A stretch of 64,000 bases of DNA from Atherix ibis (lineage: Eukaryota > Arthropoda > Insecta > Diptera > Athericidae). Position numbers and translations under genes: made by a program. The notes under the pieces were generated by a model. It did not search any database and was not told where the DNA came from. It saw only the letters and a list, made by a program, of their open reading frames with translations. How positions within the stretch are numbered: the first letter of the stretch is position 1; every line of letters begins with the position of its first letter. Positions 43,000-57,489 of this stretch are shown piece by piece. The stretch spans positions 20,933,933 to 20,997,932 of the forward strand of contig OY282608.1 in NCBI GenBank assembly GCA_958298945.1. Direction: 5' to 3'.

Positions 43000-44215
43000 A
43001 AGCCAACAAACCAAAAAACCAACAAACCAAAAAACCAACAAAACCAACAAGCCAACAAGCCAACAAACCAACAAACTAACAAACCAACAAACCAACAAAC
43101 TAAGTAACCAACAAGCCAACAAACCAACAAACCACAAGCCAACAAACCAACAAACCAACAAACCAACAAACCAACAAACCAACAAACCAACAAACAAATA
43201 AACCAACAAACCAAAAAACCAACAAACCAACAAACCAACAAGCCAACAAACCAACAAACCAACAAACCATCAAACCAAGTAACCAACAAGCCAACAAACC
43301 AATAAACCAACAAGCCAACAAGCCAACAAGCCAACAAACCAACAAGCCAACAAACCAACAAACCAACAAGCCAACAAACCAACAAACCAACAAACCAAAA
43401 AACCAACAAACCAACAAACCAACAAACCAACAAACCAACAAACCAACAAGCCAACAAACCAACAAACCAATAAACCAACAAACCAAGTAACCGAAAAGCC
43501 AACAACCTAACAAACCAACAAGCCAACAAGCCAACAAAGCAACAAGGCAACAAGCCAACAGACCAACAAACCAACAAACCAAGCAACCAAAAGGCCAACA
43601 AACCAACAAACCAACAAACCAAAAAACCAACAAACCAAAAAACCAACAAAACCAACAAGCCAACAAGCCAACAAACCAACAAACTAACAAACCAACAAAC
43701 CAACAAACTAAGTAACCAACAAGCCAACAAACCAACAAACCACAAGCCAACAAACCAACAAACCAACAAACCAACAAACCAACAAACCAACAAACCAACA
43801 AACAAATAAACCAACAAACCAAAAAACCAACAAACCAACAAACCAACAAGCCAACAAACCAACAAACCAACAAACCATCAAACCAAGTAACCAACAAGCC
43901 AACAAACCAATAAACCAACAAGCCAACAAGCCAACAAGCCAACAAACCAACAAGCCAACAAACCAACAAACCAACAAGCCAACAAACCAACAAACCAACA
44001 AACCAAAAAACCAACAAACCAACAAACCAACAAACCAACAAACCAACAAACCAACAAGCCAACAAACCAACAAACCAATAAACCAACAAACCAAGTAACC
44101 GAAAAGCCAACAACCTAACAAACCAACAAGCCAACAAGCCAACAAAGCAACAAGGCAACAAGCCAACAGACCAACAAACCAACAAACCAAGCAACCAAAA
44201 GGCCAACAAACTAAC
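43000..44215. repeat. 608 bp tandem duplication
   Basis: Three independent landmarks are each 608 bp apart (76 octamers): the 9-base unit before CC at 43044/43652, the CCGAAAAG landmark (G at 43493/44101), and GCAACC at 43583/44191. The copies separate near 43600, where the first continues with canonical units and the second with CTAACAAA. Confidence 0.85.
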
Positions 44216-45706
44216 AAACCAACAAGCCAACAAGCCAACAAACCAACAAGCCAACAAACCAACAAACCAACAAACCAACAAACCAACAAACCAACATGCC
44301 AATAAACCAACAAACTAAGTAACCAACAAGCCAATAAACCAACAACCCAAAAAACCAACATGCCAACAAACCAACAAACTAAGTAACCAAAAAGCCAACA
44401 AACCAACAAACCAACAAGCCAACAAGCCAACAAACCAACAAACCAATAAACCAACAAGCCAACAAACCAACAAGCTAACAAACCAACAAACCAACAAGCC
44501 AACAAGCCAACAAACCAACAAACCGACAAACCAACAAGCCAACAAACCAACAAACCAACAAGCCAACAAACCAACAAACCAACAAACCAACAAACCAACA
44601 AGCCAACAAGCCAACAAACCAACAAACCAACAAACCAACAAAGCAACAAGCCAACAAACCAACAAACCAACAAACCAACAAACCAAGTAACCAAAAAGCC
44701 AACAAACTAACAAACCAACAAGCCAACAAGCCAACAAACCAACAAACCAACAAAGCAACAAACCAACAAACCAACAAACCAACAAACCAGCAAGCCAACA
44801 AGCCAACAAACCAACAAACCAACAAGCCAACAAGCCAACAAACCAACAAACCAACAAAGCAACAAACCAACAAACCAACAAACCAACAAACCAACAAACC
44901 AACAAGCCAACAAGCCAACAAACCAACAAACTAACAAACCAACAAACGAACTAACCAACAAACCAACAAGCCAACAAGCCAACAAACCAACAAACCAACA
45001 AACCAACAAACCAAGTAACCAACAAGCCAACAAACCAACAAACCAACAAACCAACAAGCCAACAAGCCAACAAACCAACAAACCAACAAGCAAACAAACC
45101 AACAAACCAACAAGCCATCAAACCAACAAACCAACAAACCAAAAAACCAACAAACCAACAAACCAACAAACCAACAAACCAAGTAACCAAAAAGCCAACA
45201 AACTAACAAACCAACAAGCCAACAAAACAACAAGCCAACAAGCCAACAAACCAACAAACCAACAAATCAACAAACCAACAAACCAACAAACCAACAAACC
45301 AACAAACCAACAAGCCAACAAACCAACAAACTAACAAACCAAAAAACAAACTAACCAACAAACCAACAAGCCAACAAGCCAACAAACCAACAAACCAACA
45401 AACCAACAAACCAACAAACCAAGTAACCAAAAAGCCAACAAACTAACAAACCAACAAGCCAACAAGCCAACAAACCAACAAACCAACAAACCAGTAAGCC
45501 AACAAACCCACAAACAAATAAACCAACAAACCAACAAACCAACAAACCAACAAACCAAAAAACCAACAAACCAAAAAACTAACAAACCAACAAGCCAACA
45601 AGCCAACAAACCAACAAACTAACAAACCAACAAACGAACTAACCAACAAACTAACAAGCCAACAAGCCAACACACCAACAAACCAACAAACCAACAAACC
45701 AACAAA
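44216..45706. repeat. Copy of the 33.3-36.1 kb segment
   Basis: Twin GTAACC at 44319 and 44383 match 33427 and 33491 (offset 10892). From 45.20 kb the match moves to 35.66 kb (offset 9540), including the CCAGTAAG and CCCACAAAC variants. The segment therefore carries one copy of the 1.34 kb unit where 33.2-36.1 kb carries two, which explains the offset change of about 1.35 kb. Confidence 0.78.
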
Positions 45707-47971
45707 CTAAGTAACCAACAAGCCAACAAACCAACAAACCAACAAGCCAACAAACCAACAAACCAACAAACCAACAAACCAACAAGCCAACAAACCAACA
45801 AACAAATAAACCAACAAACCAAAAAACCAACAAACCAACAAAAACCAACAAGCCAACAAACCAACAAACCAACAAACCAACAAACAGAGTAACCAACAAG
45901 CCAACAAACCAACAAACCAACAAGCCAACAACCCTACAAACCAACAAACCAACAAGCCAACAAATCAAGAAGCCAACAAACCAACAAACCAACAAACCAA
46001 AAAACCAACAAACCAACAAACCAAAAAACCAACAAACCAACAAACCAACAAACCAAGTAACCAACAAGCCAACAAACCAACAAACCAAAAACCAACAAGC
46101 CAACAAACCAACAAACCAACAAGCCAACAAACCAACAAACCAACAAACCAACAAACCAACAAGCCAACAAACCAACACACCAACAAACCAACAAGCCAAC
46201 AAACCAACAAACCAACAAACCAAGTAACCAAAAAGCCAACAAACTAACAAAACAAGAAGCCAACAAGCCAACAAGCCAACAAACCAACAAACCAACAAGC
46301 CAACAAACCAACAAACCAACAAGCCAACAAACCAACAAAACAACAAACAAAAAACTAACAAACCAACAAACCAACAAACCAACAAACCACCAAACCAACA
46401 AGCCAACAAACCAACAAACCAACAAACCAACAAACCAAGTAACCAAAAGGCCAACAAACTAACAAACCAACAAGCCAACAAGCCAACAAACCAACAAACC
46501 AAGTAACCAAAAAGCCAACAAACTAACAAACCAACAAGCCAACAAGCCAACAAACCAACAAACCAACAAAGCAACAAACCAACAAACCAACAAACCAACA
46601 AACCAACAAGCCAACAAGCCAACGAACTAACAAACCAACAAACGAACTAACCAACAAACCAACAAGCCAACAAGCCAACAAACCAACAAACCAACAAACC
46701 AAGTAACCAACAAGCCAACAAACCAACAAACCAACAAAGCAACAACCCAACAAACCAACAAACCAACAAACCAACAAACCAACAAGCCAACAAGCCAACA
46801 AACCAACGAACTAACAAACCAACAAACGAACTAACCAACAAACCAACAAGCCAACAAGCCAACAAACCAACAAACCAACAAACCAAGTAACCAACAAGCC
46901 AACAAACCGACAAACCAACAAGCCAACAAGCCAACTAACCAACAAACCAACAAGCCAACAAACCAACAAACCAACAAGCCAACAAGCCAACAAACCAACA
47001 AACCAACAAACCAACAAACCAAAAAACCAACAAACCAACAAACCAACAAACCAACTAACCAACAATCCAACAAGCCAACAAAATAACAAACCAACAAACC
47101 AACAAACCAAGTAACCAAAAAGCCAACAAACTAACAAACCAACAAACCAACAAACCAACAAGCCAACAAGCCAACAAACGAACAAACCAACAAAGCAACA
47201 AACCAACAAACCAACAACCCAACAAACCAACAAACCAACAAGCCAACAAACCAACAAACTAACAAACCAACAAACGAACTAACCAACAAACCAACAAGCC
47301 AACAAGCCAACAAGCCAACAAACCAACAAACCAACAAACCAACAAACCAAGTAACCAAAAAGCCAACAAACTAACAAACAAACAAGCCAACAAGCCAACA
47401 AACCAATAACCCAACAAACCAGCAAGCCAACAAACATACAAACAAATAAACCAACAAACCAATAAGCCAACAAACCAACAAACCAACAAACCAAAAAACC
47501 AACAAACCAAAAAACCAACAAACCAACAAGCCAACAAGCCAACAAACCAACAAACTAACAAACCAACAAACCAACAAACTAAGTAACCAACAAGCCAACA
47601 AACCAACAAACCACAAGCCAAGAAACCAACAAACCAACAAACCAACAAGCCAACAAACCAACAAACAAATAAACCAACAAACCAAAAAACCAACAAACCA
47701 ACAAACCAACAAGCCAACAAACCAACAAACCAACAAACCATCAAACCAAGTAACCAACAAGCCAACAAACCAACAAACCAACAAGCCAACAAGCCAACAA
47801 GCCAACAAACCAACAAGCCAACAAACCAACAAACCAACAAGCCAACAAACCAACAAACCAACAAACCAAAAAAACAACAAACCAACAAACCAACAAACCA
47901 ACAAACCAACAAACCAACAAACCAACAAGCCAACAAACCAACAAACCAATAAACCAACAAGCCAAGTAACC
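45707..47971. repeat. 3.6 kb higher-order unit, copy 3 (partial, rearranged)
   Basis: Resembles 36167-38.3 kb: GAGTAACC at 45887, AATAAC (T at 47084, 9596 after 37488) and ACATAC at 47434 (9596 after 37838). Around 46.3-46.4 kb part of the unit is shortened relative to the other copies. The block ends at the CCGAAAAG landmark (G at 47972). Confidence 0.75.
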
Positions 47972-49831
47972 GAAAAGCCAACAACCTAACAAACCAACAA
48001 GCCAACAAGCCAACAAACCAACAAGCCAACAAACCAACAAAGCAACAAGCCAACAAGCCAACAAATCAACAAACCAGCAAGCCCACAAAACAACAAACCA
48101 ACAAGCCAACAAGCCAACAAACCAACACACCAAGTAATAAAAAGCCAACAAACTAACAAACCAACAAGCCAACAAGCCAACAAATCAACAAACCAACAAA
48201 CCAACAAGCCAAGAAACCAACAAACAAATAAACCAACAAACTAACAAACCAACAAACCAACAAACCAACAAACCAACAAACCAAAAAACCAACAAACCAA
48301 CAAGCCAACAAGCCAACAAACCAACAAACTAACAAACCAACAAACGAACTAACCAACAAACCAACAAACCAACAAACCAACAAGCCAACAAACCAACAAA
48401 CCAACAAACCAACAAGCCAACAAGCCAACCAACCAACAAACCAAGAAACCAAAAAACCAAAAAGCCAACAAACTAACAAATTAACAAGCCAACAAACCAA
48501 CAAGCCAACAAGCCAACAAACCAACAAACCAACAAAGCAACAAACCAACAAACCAACAAACCAGCAAACCAACAAACCAACAAGCCAACAAGCCAAGAAA
48601 CCAACAAACTAACAAACCAACAAACGAACTAACCAACAAACCAACAAACCAACAAGCCAACAAGCCAACAAACCAACAAACCAACAAACCAACAAACCAA
48701 GTAACCAATAAGCCAACAAACCAACAAACCAACAAGCCAACAAGCCAACAAACCAACAAACCAACAAGCCAACAAGCCAACAAACCAACAAGCGAACAAA
48801 CCAACAAACCAACAAACCAAAAAACCAACAAACCAACAAACCAACAAACCAACAAACCAACAAACCAACAAGCCAACAAACCAACAAACCAACAAACCAA
48901 CAAACCAAGTAACCAAAAAGCCAACAAACTAACAAACCAACAAGCCAACAAACCAACAAGCCAACAAGCCAACAAACCAACAAACCAACAAAGCAACAAA
49001 CCAACAAACCAACAAACCAACAAGCCAACAAACCAACAAACCAACAAACAAACAAACCAAGTAACCAAAAAGCCAACAAACTAACAAACCAACAAACGAA
49101 CTAACCAACAAACCAACAAGCCAACAAGCCAACAAGCCAACAAACCAACAAACCAACAAACCAACAAACCAACAAACCAACAAACCAAGTAACCAACAAG
49201 CCAACAAACCAACAAACCAACAAGCCAACAAGCCAACAAACCAACAAACCAACAAGCCAACAAGCCAACAAACCAACAAACCAACAAACCAACAAACCAA
49301 CAAACCAACAAACCAACAAGCCAACAAACCAACAAACCAACAAACCAACAAACCAAGTAACCAAAAAGCCAACAAACTAACAAACCAACAAGCCAACAAA
49401 CCAACAAGCCAACAAGCCAACAAACCAACAAACCAACAAAGCAACAAACCAACAAACCAACAAACCAACAAGCCAACAAACCAACAAACCAACAAACAAA
49501 CAAACCAAGTAACCAAAAAGCCAACAAACTAACAAACCAACAAACGAACTAACCAACAAACCAACAAGCCAACAAGCCAACAAACCAACAAACCAACAAA
49601 CCAACAAACCAACAAACCAACAAACCAACAAACCAACAAACCAAGTAACCAACAAGCCAACAAACCAACAAACCAACAAGCCAACAAGCCAACAAACCAA
49701 CAAACTAACAAGCCAACAAGCCAACAAACCAACAAACCAACAAGCCAACAAACCAACAAACCAACAAGCCAACAAGTCAACAAACCAACACACCAAGTAA
49801 CCAAAAAGCCAACAAACTAACAAACCAACAA
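47972..49831. repeat. 448 bp duplication block, first location
   Basis: GTAACC at 48909 and 49061 recur at 49357 and 49509, both 448 bp later (56 octamers). The block also holds a CCAAGTAATAAAAAG variant (G at 48134), seen again only at 55016 and 58573. The whole stretch matches 58.57-60.28 kb at offsets of about 10439-10455. Confidence 0.8.
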
Positions 49832-52543
49832 GGCAACAAGCCAACAAACCAACAAACCAACAAGCCAACAAGCCAACAAACCAACAAACAAATAAACCAA
49901 CAAACCAACAAACCAACAAACCAACAAACCAAAAAACCAACAAACGAACAAGACAACAAGCCAAAAACCAACAAACTAACAAACCAACAAAGCAACAAAC
50001 CAACAAGCCAACAAACCAACAAACCAACAAGCCAACAAACCAACACACCAACAAGCCAACAAACCAACAAACCAACAAACCAACAAACCAACAAGCCAAC
50101 AAACCAACAAACCAACAAGCCAACAAGCCAACAAACCAACAAACCAACAAGCCAACAAACCAACAAACAAATAAACCAACAAACCAACAAACCAACAAAC
50201 CAACAAACCAACAAACCAACAAACTAACAAACCAACAAGCCAACAAACCAACAAACCAACAAACCAACAAACTAACAAACCAACAAGCCAACAAACCAAC
50301 AAGCCAACAAACCAACAAACCAACAAACCAACAAGCCAACAAACCAACAAACCAACAAGCCAACAAACCAACTAACCAACAATCCAACAAGCCAACAAAA
50401 TAACAAACCAACAAACCAACAAACCAAGTAACCAAAAAGCCAACAAACTAACAAACCAACAAACCAACAAACCAACAAGCTAACAAGCCAACAAACCAAC
50501 AAACTAACAAAGCAACAAACCAACAAACCAACAACCCAACAAACCAACAAACCAACAAGCCAACAAACCAACAAACGAACTAACCAACAAACCAACAAGC
50601 CAACAAGCCAACAAACCAACAAACCAACAAACCAACAAACCAAGTAACCAAAAAGCCAACAAACTAACAAACAAACAAGCCAACAAGCCAACAAACCAAC
50701 AAACCAACAAACCAGCAAGCCAACAAACATACAAACAAATAAACCAACAAACCAATAAGCCAACAAACCAACAAACCAACAAACCAAAAAACCAACAAAC
50801 CAAAAAACTAACAAACCAACAAACGAACTAACCAACAAACCAACAAGCCAACAAGCCAACAAACCAACAAACCAACAAACCAACAAACCAACAAACCAAC
50901 AAACCAAGTAACCAACAAGCCAACAAACCAACAAACCAACAAGCCAACAAGCCAACAAACCAACAAACCAACAAGCCCACAAGCCAACAAACCAACAAAC
51001 CAACAAGCCAACAAACCAACAAACCAACAAGCCAACAAGTCAACAAACCAACACACCAAGTAACCAAAAAGCCAACAAACTAACAAACCAACAAGGCAAC
51101 AAGCCAACAAACCAACAAACCAACAAGCCAACAAGCCAACAAACCAACAAACAAATAAACCAACAAACCAACAAACCAACAAACCAACAAACCAACAAAC
51201 CAAAAAACCAACAAACGAACAAGACAACAAGCCAAAAACCAACAAACTAACAAACCAACAAAGCAACAAACCAACAAGCCAACAAACCAACAAACCAACA
51301 AGCCAACAAACCAACAAACCAACAAGCCAACAAACCAACAAACCAACAAACCAACAAACCAACAAGCCAACAAACCAACAAACCAACAAGCCAACAAGCC
51401 AACAAACCAACAAACCAACAAGCCAACAAACCAACAAACAAATAAACCAACAAACCAACAAACCAACAAACCAACAAACCAACAAACCAACAAACTAACA
51501 AACCAACAAGCCAACAAACCAACAAACCAACAAGCCAACAAACCAACAAACCAACAAACCAACAAGCCAACAAACCAACAAGCCAACAAACCAACAAACC
51601 AACAAACCAACAAGCCAACAAACCAACAAACCAACAAGCCAACAAACCAACTAACCAACAATCCAACAAGCCAACAAAATAACAAACCAACAAACCAACA
51701 AACCAAGTAACCAAAATGCCAACAAACTAACAAACCAACAAACCAACAAACCAACAAGCCAACAAGCCAACAAACCAACAAACTAACAAAGCAACAAACC
51801 AACAAACCAACAACCCAACAAACCAACAAACCAACAAGCCAACAAACCAACAAACGAACTAACCAACAAACCAACAAGCCAACAAGCCAACAAACCAACA
51901 AACCAACAAACCAACAAACCAAGTAACCAAAAAGCCAACAAACTAACAAACAAACAAGCCAACAAGCCAACAAACCAACAAACCAACAAACCAGCAAGCC
52001 AACAAACATACAAACAAATAAACCAACAAACCAATAAGCCAACAAACCAACAAACCAACAAACAAAAAAACCAACAAACCAAAAAACCAACAAACCAACA
52101 AGCCAACAAGCCAACAAACCAACAAACTAACAAACCAACAAACCAACAAACTAAGTAACCAACAAGCCAACAAACCAACAAACCACAAGCCAAGAAACCA
52201 ACAAACCAACAAACCAACAAGCCAACAAACCAACAAACAAATAAACCAACAAACCAAAAAACCAACAAACCAACAAACCAACAAGCCAACAAACCAACAA
52301 ACCAACAAACCATCAAACCAAGTAACCAACAAGCCAACAAACCAACAAACCAACAAGCCAACAAGCCAACAAGCCAACAAACCAACAAGCCAACAAACCA
52401 ACAAACCAACAAGCCAACAAACCAACAAACCAACAAACCAAAAAACCAACAAACCAACAAACCAACAAACCAACAAACCAACAAACCAACAAACCAACAA
52501 GCCAACAAACCAACAAACCAATAAACCAACAAACCAAGTAACC
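49832..52543. repeat. 1.27 kb tandem duplication and following sequence
   Basis: The AAGGCAAC landmark (first G) at 49832 and 51095 is 1263 bp apart. AATAAC (T) at 50401 and 51680, and ACATAC at 50727 and 52006, are 1279 bp apart, two octamers longer. The second copy continues to the CCGAAAAG landmark (G at 52544). 51.7-52.5 kb is repeated at 60.8-61.7 kb (offset 9152-9160). Confidence 0.8.
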
Positions 52544-53940
52544 GAAAAGCCAACAACCTAACAAACCAACAAGCCAACAAGCCAACAAACCAACAAGCCA
52601 ACAAACCAACAAAGCAACAAGCCAACAAGCCAACAAATCAACAAACCAACAAGCCCACAAAACAACAAACCAACAAGCCAACAAGCCAACAAACCAACAC
52701 ACCAAGTAACCAAAAAGCCAACAAACTAACAAACCAACAAGCCAACAAGCCAACAAATCAACAAACCAACAAACCAACAAGCCAAGAAACCAACAAACAA
52801 ATAAACCAACAAACTAACAAACCAACAAACCAACAAACCAACAAACCAACAAACCAAAAAACCAACAAACCAACAAGCCAACAAGCCAACAAACCAACAA
52901 ACTAACAAACCAACAAACGAACTAACCAACAAACCAACAAACCAACAAACCAACAAGCCAACAAACCAACAAACCAACAAACCAACAAGCCAACAAGCCA
53001 ACCAACCAACAAACCAACAAACCAAAAAACCATAAAGCCAACAAACTAACAAACCAACAAGCCAACAAACCAACAAGCCAACAAGCCAACAAACCAACAA
53101 ACCAACAAAGCAACAAACCAACAAACCAACAAACCAACAAACCATCAAACCAACAAGCCAACAAGCCAAGAAACCAACAAACTAACAAACCAACAAACGA
53201 ACTAACCAACAAACCAACAAACCAACAAGCCAACAAGCCAACAAACCAACAAACCAACAATCCAACAAACCAAGTAACCAACAAGCCAACAAACCAACAA
53301 ACCAACAAGCCAACAAGCCAACAAACCAACAAACCAACAAGCCAACAAGCCAACAAACCAACAAGCGAACAAACCAACAAACCAACAAACCAAAAAACCA
53401 ACAAACCAACAAACCAACAAACCAACAAACCAACAAACCAACAAGCCAACAAAGCAACAAACCAACAAACCAACAAACCAAGTAACCAAAAAGCTAACAA
53501 ACTAACAAACCAACAAGCCAACAAACCAACAAGCCAACAAGCCAACAAACCAACAAACCAACAAAGCAACAAACCAACAAACCAACAAACCAACAAACCA
53601 ACAAGCCAACAAACCAACAAACCAACAAACCAACAAACCAAGTAACCAAAAAGCCAACAAACTAACAACCCAACAAACGAACTAACCAACAAACCAACAA
53701 GCCAACAAGCCAACAAACCAACAAACCAACAAACCAACAAACCAACAAACCAAGTAACCAACAAGCCAACAAACCAACAAACCAACAAGCCAACAAGCCA
53801 ACAAACCAACAAACCAACAAGCCAACAAGCCAACAAACCAACAAACCAACAAGCCAACAAACCAACAAACCAACAAGCCAACAAGTCAACAAACCAACAC
53901 ACCAAGTAACCAAAAAGCCAACAAACTAACAAACCAACAA
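52544..53940. repeat. Spacer block between AAGGCAA landmarks
   Basis: Octamer array with two CCATAAAG/CCATCAAA-type variants (near 53030 and 53144) and several AGCGAACAAAC units. It is repeated at 61696-63084 (CCGAAAAG at 52544/61696, offset 9152). Confidence 0.75.
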
Positions 53941-56900
53941 GGCAATAAGCCAACAAACCAACAAACCAACAAGCCAACAAGCCAACAAACCAACAAACAA
54001 ATAAACCAATAAACCAACAAACCAACAAACCAACAAACCAACAAACCAAAAAACCAACAAACGAACAAGACAACAAGCCAAAAACCAACAAACTAACAAA
54101 CCAACAAAGCAACAAACCAACAAGCCAACAAACCAACAAACCAACAAGCCAACAAACCAACAAACCAACAAGCCAACAAACCAACAAACCAACAAACCAA
54201 CAAACCAACAAGCCAACAAACCAACAAACCAACAAGCCAACAAGCCAACAAACCAACAAACCAACAAGCCAACAAACCAACAAGCAAATAAACCAATAAA
54301 CCAACAAACCAACAAACCAACAAACCAACAAACCAACAAACTAACAAGTCAACAAACCAACACACCAAGTAACCAAAAAGCCAACAAACTAACAAACCAA
54401 CAAGGCAATAAGCCAACAAACCAACAAGTCAACAAACCAACACACCAAGTAACCAAAAAGCCAACAAACTAACAAACCAACAAGGCAATAAGCCAACAAA
54501 CCAACAAACCAACAAGCCAACAAGCCAACAAACCAACAAACAAATAAACCAACAAACCAACAAACCAACAAACCAACAAACCAACAAACCAAAAAACCAA
54601 CAAACGAACAAGACAACAAGCCAAAAACCAACAAACTAACAAACCAACAAAGCAACAAACCAACAAGCCAACAAACCAACAAACCAACAAGCCAACAAAC
54701 CAACAAACCAACAAGCCAACAAACCAACAAACCAACAAACCAACAAACCAACAAGCCAACAAACCAACAAACCAACAAACCAACAAACCAACAAACCAAC
54801 AAACCAACAAGCCAACAAACCAACAAACCAATAAACCAACAAACCAAGTAACCGAAAAGCCAACAACCTAACAAACCAACAAGCCAACAAGCCAACAAAC
54901 CAACAAGCCAACAAACCAACAAAGCAACAAGCCAACAAGCCAACAAATCAACAAACCAGCAAGCCCACAAAACAACAAACCAACAAGCCAACAAGCCAAC
55001 AAACCAACACACCAAGTAATAAAAAGCCAACAAACTAACAAACCAACAAGCCAACAAGCCAACAAATCAACAAACCAACAAACCAACAAGCCAACAAGCC
55101 AACAAACCAACAAACTAACAAACCAACAAACGAACTAACCAACAAACCAACAAACCAACAAACCAACAAGCCAACAAACCAACAAACCAACAAACCAACA
55201 AGCCAACAAGCCAACCAACCAACAAACCAAGAAACCAACAAACAAATAAACCAACAAACTAACAAACCAACAAACCAACAAACCAACAAACCAACAAACC
55301 AAAAAACCAACAAACCAACAAGCCAACAAGCCAACAAACCAACAAACTAACAAACCAACAAACGAACTAACCAACAAACCAACAAACCAACAAACCAACA
55401 AGCCAACAAACCAACAAACCAACAAACCAACAAGCCAACAAGCCAACCAACCAACAAACCAAGAAACCAAAAAACCAAAAAGCCAACAAACTAACAAACC
55501 AACAAGCCAACAAACCAACAAGCCAACAAGCCAACAAACCAACAAACCAACAAAGCAACAAACCAACAAACCAACAAACCAACAAACCAACAAACCAACA
55601 AGCCAACAAGCCAAGAAACCAACAAACTAACAAACCAACAAACGAACTAACCAACAAACCAACAAACCAACAAGCCAACAAGCCAACAAACCAACAAACC
55701 AACAAACCAACAAACCAACAAACCAAGTAACCAATAAGCCAACAAACCAACAAACCAACAAGCCAACAAGCCAACAAACCAACAAACCAACAAGCCAACA
55801 AGCCAACAAACCAACAAGCGAACAAACCAACAAACCAAAAAACCAACAAACCAACAAACCAACAAACCAACAAACCAACAAACCAACAAACCAACAAGCC
55901 AACAAACCAACAAACCAACAAACCAAGTAACCAAAAAGCCAACAAACTAACAAACCAACAAGCCAACAAACCAACAAGCCAACAAGCCAACAAACCAACA
56001 AACCAACAAAGCAACAAACCAACAAACCAACAAACCAACAAGCCAACAAACCAACAAACCAACAAACAAACAAACCAATAAACCAACAAACCAAGTAACC
56101 GAAAAGCCAACAACCTAACAAACCAACAAGCCAACAAGCCAACAAACCAACAAGCCAACAAACCAACAAAGCAACAAGCCAACAAGCCAACAAATCAACA
56201 AACCAACAAGCCCACAAAACAACAAACCAACAAGCCAACAAGCCAACAAACCAACACACCAAGTAACCAAAAAGCCAACAAACTAACAAACCAACAAGCC
56301 AACAAGCCAACAAATCAACAAACCAACAAACCAACAAGCCAAGAAACCAACAAACAAATAAACCAACAAACTAACAAACCAACAAACCAACAAACCAACA
56401 AACCAACAAACCAAAAAACCAACAAACCAACAAGCCAACAAGCCAACAAACCAACAAACTAACAAACCAACAAACGAACTAACCAACAAACCAACAAACC
56501 AACAAACCAACAAGCCAACAAACCAACAAACCAACAAACCAACAAGCCAACAAGCCAACCAACCAACAAACCAACAAACCAAAAAACCATAAAGCCAACA
56601 AACTAACAAACCAACAAGCCAACAAACCAACAAGCCAACAAGCCAACAAACCAACAAACCAACAAAGCAACAAACCAACAAACCAACAAACCAACAAACC
56701 AACAAACCAACAAACCAACAAGCCAACAAGCCAAGAAACCAACAAACTAACAAACCAACAAACGAACTAACCAACAAACCAACAAACCAACAAGCCAACA
56801 AGCCAACAAACCAACAAACCAACAAACCAACAAACCAAGTAACCAACAAGCCAACAAACCAACAAACCAACAAGCCAACAAGCCAACAAACCAACAAACC

Positions 56901-57489
56901 AACAAGCCAACAAGCCAACAAACCAACAAGCGAACAAACCAACAAACCAACAAACCAAAAAACCAACAAACCAACAAATCAACAAACCAACAAACCAACA
57001 AACCAACAAGCCAACAAACCAACAAACCAACAAACCAAGTAACCAAAAAGCCAACAAACTAACAAACCAACAAGCCAACAAACCAACAAGCCAACAAGCC
57101 AACAAACCAACAAACCAACAAAGCAACAAACCAACAAACCAACAAACCAACAAGCCAACAAACCAACAAACCAACAAACCAACAAACCAAGTAACCAAAA
57201 AGCCAACAAACTAACAAACCAACAAACGAACTAACCAACAAACCAACAAGCCAACAAGCCAACAAACCAACAAACCAACAAACCAACAAACCAACAAACC
57301 AAGTAACCAACAAGCCAACAAACCAACAAACCAACAAGCCAACAAGCCAACAAACCAACAAACCAACAAGCCAACAAGCCAACAAACCAACAAACCAACA
57401 AGCCAACAAACCAACAAACCAACAAGCCAACAAGTCAACAAACCAACACACCAAGTAACCAAAAAGCCAACAAACTAACAAACCAACAA
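53941..57489. repeat. 3.55 kb higher-order unit, copy 1 (3549 bp)
   Basis: Opens with three AAGGCAATAAG landmarks at 53941, 54404 and 54484 (spacings 463 and 80). The next copy opens with 57490, 57953 and 58041 (463 and 88). Inside, the CCGAAAAG landmark (G at 54854) and the GTAATAAAAAG variant (G at 55016) recur 3557 bp later at 58411 and 58573. 56101 carries another CCGAAAAG, 3557 bp after the one at 52544. Confidence 0.85.

Larger units (their letters stand above)
797..44388. repeat. Twin GTAACC landmark, 64 bp spacing, ten instances
   Basis: Pairs of CTAAGTAACC units exactly eight octamers apart occur at 797/861, 2892/2956, 3796/3860, 5580/5644, 6644/6708, 16760/16824, 19873/19937, 23351/23415, 33427/33491 and 44319/44383. 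Each GTAACC is preceded by a CATG-bearing unit three units upstream. The first GTAACC of a pair is followed by CCAACAAG-type sequence and the second by CCAAAAAG. The pair is the most widely distributed compound landmark in the window. Confidence 0.8.
25111..45894. repeat. Landmark family GAGTAACC, seven instances
   Basis: The variant unit CAGAGTAA followed by CC gives GAGTAACC at 25111, 26854, 28925, 31164, 36363, 39961 and 45887. The intervals are 1743, 2071, 2239, 5199, 3598 and 5926 bp. It is confined to the middle of the window and links the 1.75 kb and 3.6 kb families as descendants of a common unit. Confidence 0.8.

Noticed and set aside
797..44388. GTAACC/GGTTAC elements as promoters or operators
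   Set aside because: There is no gene or transcript start to regulate and no dyad symmetry. Only the conserved spacing of some pairs is worth testing, and it is reported as a finding without a functional call.
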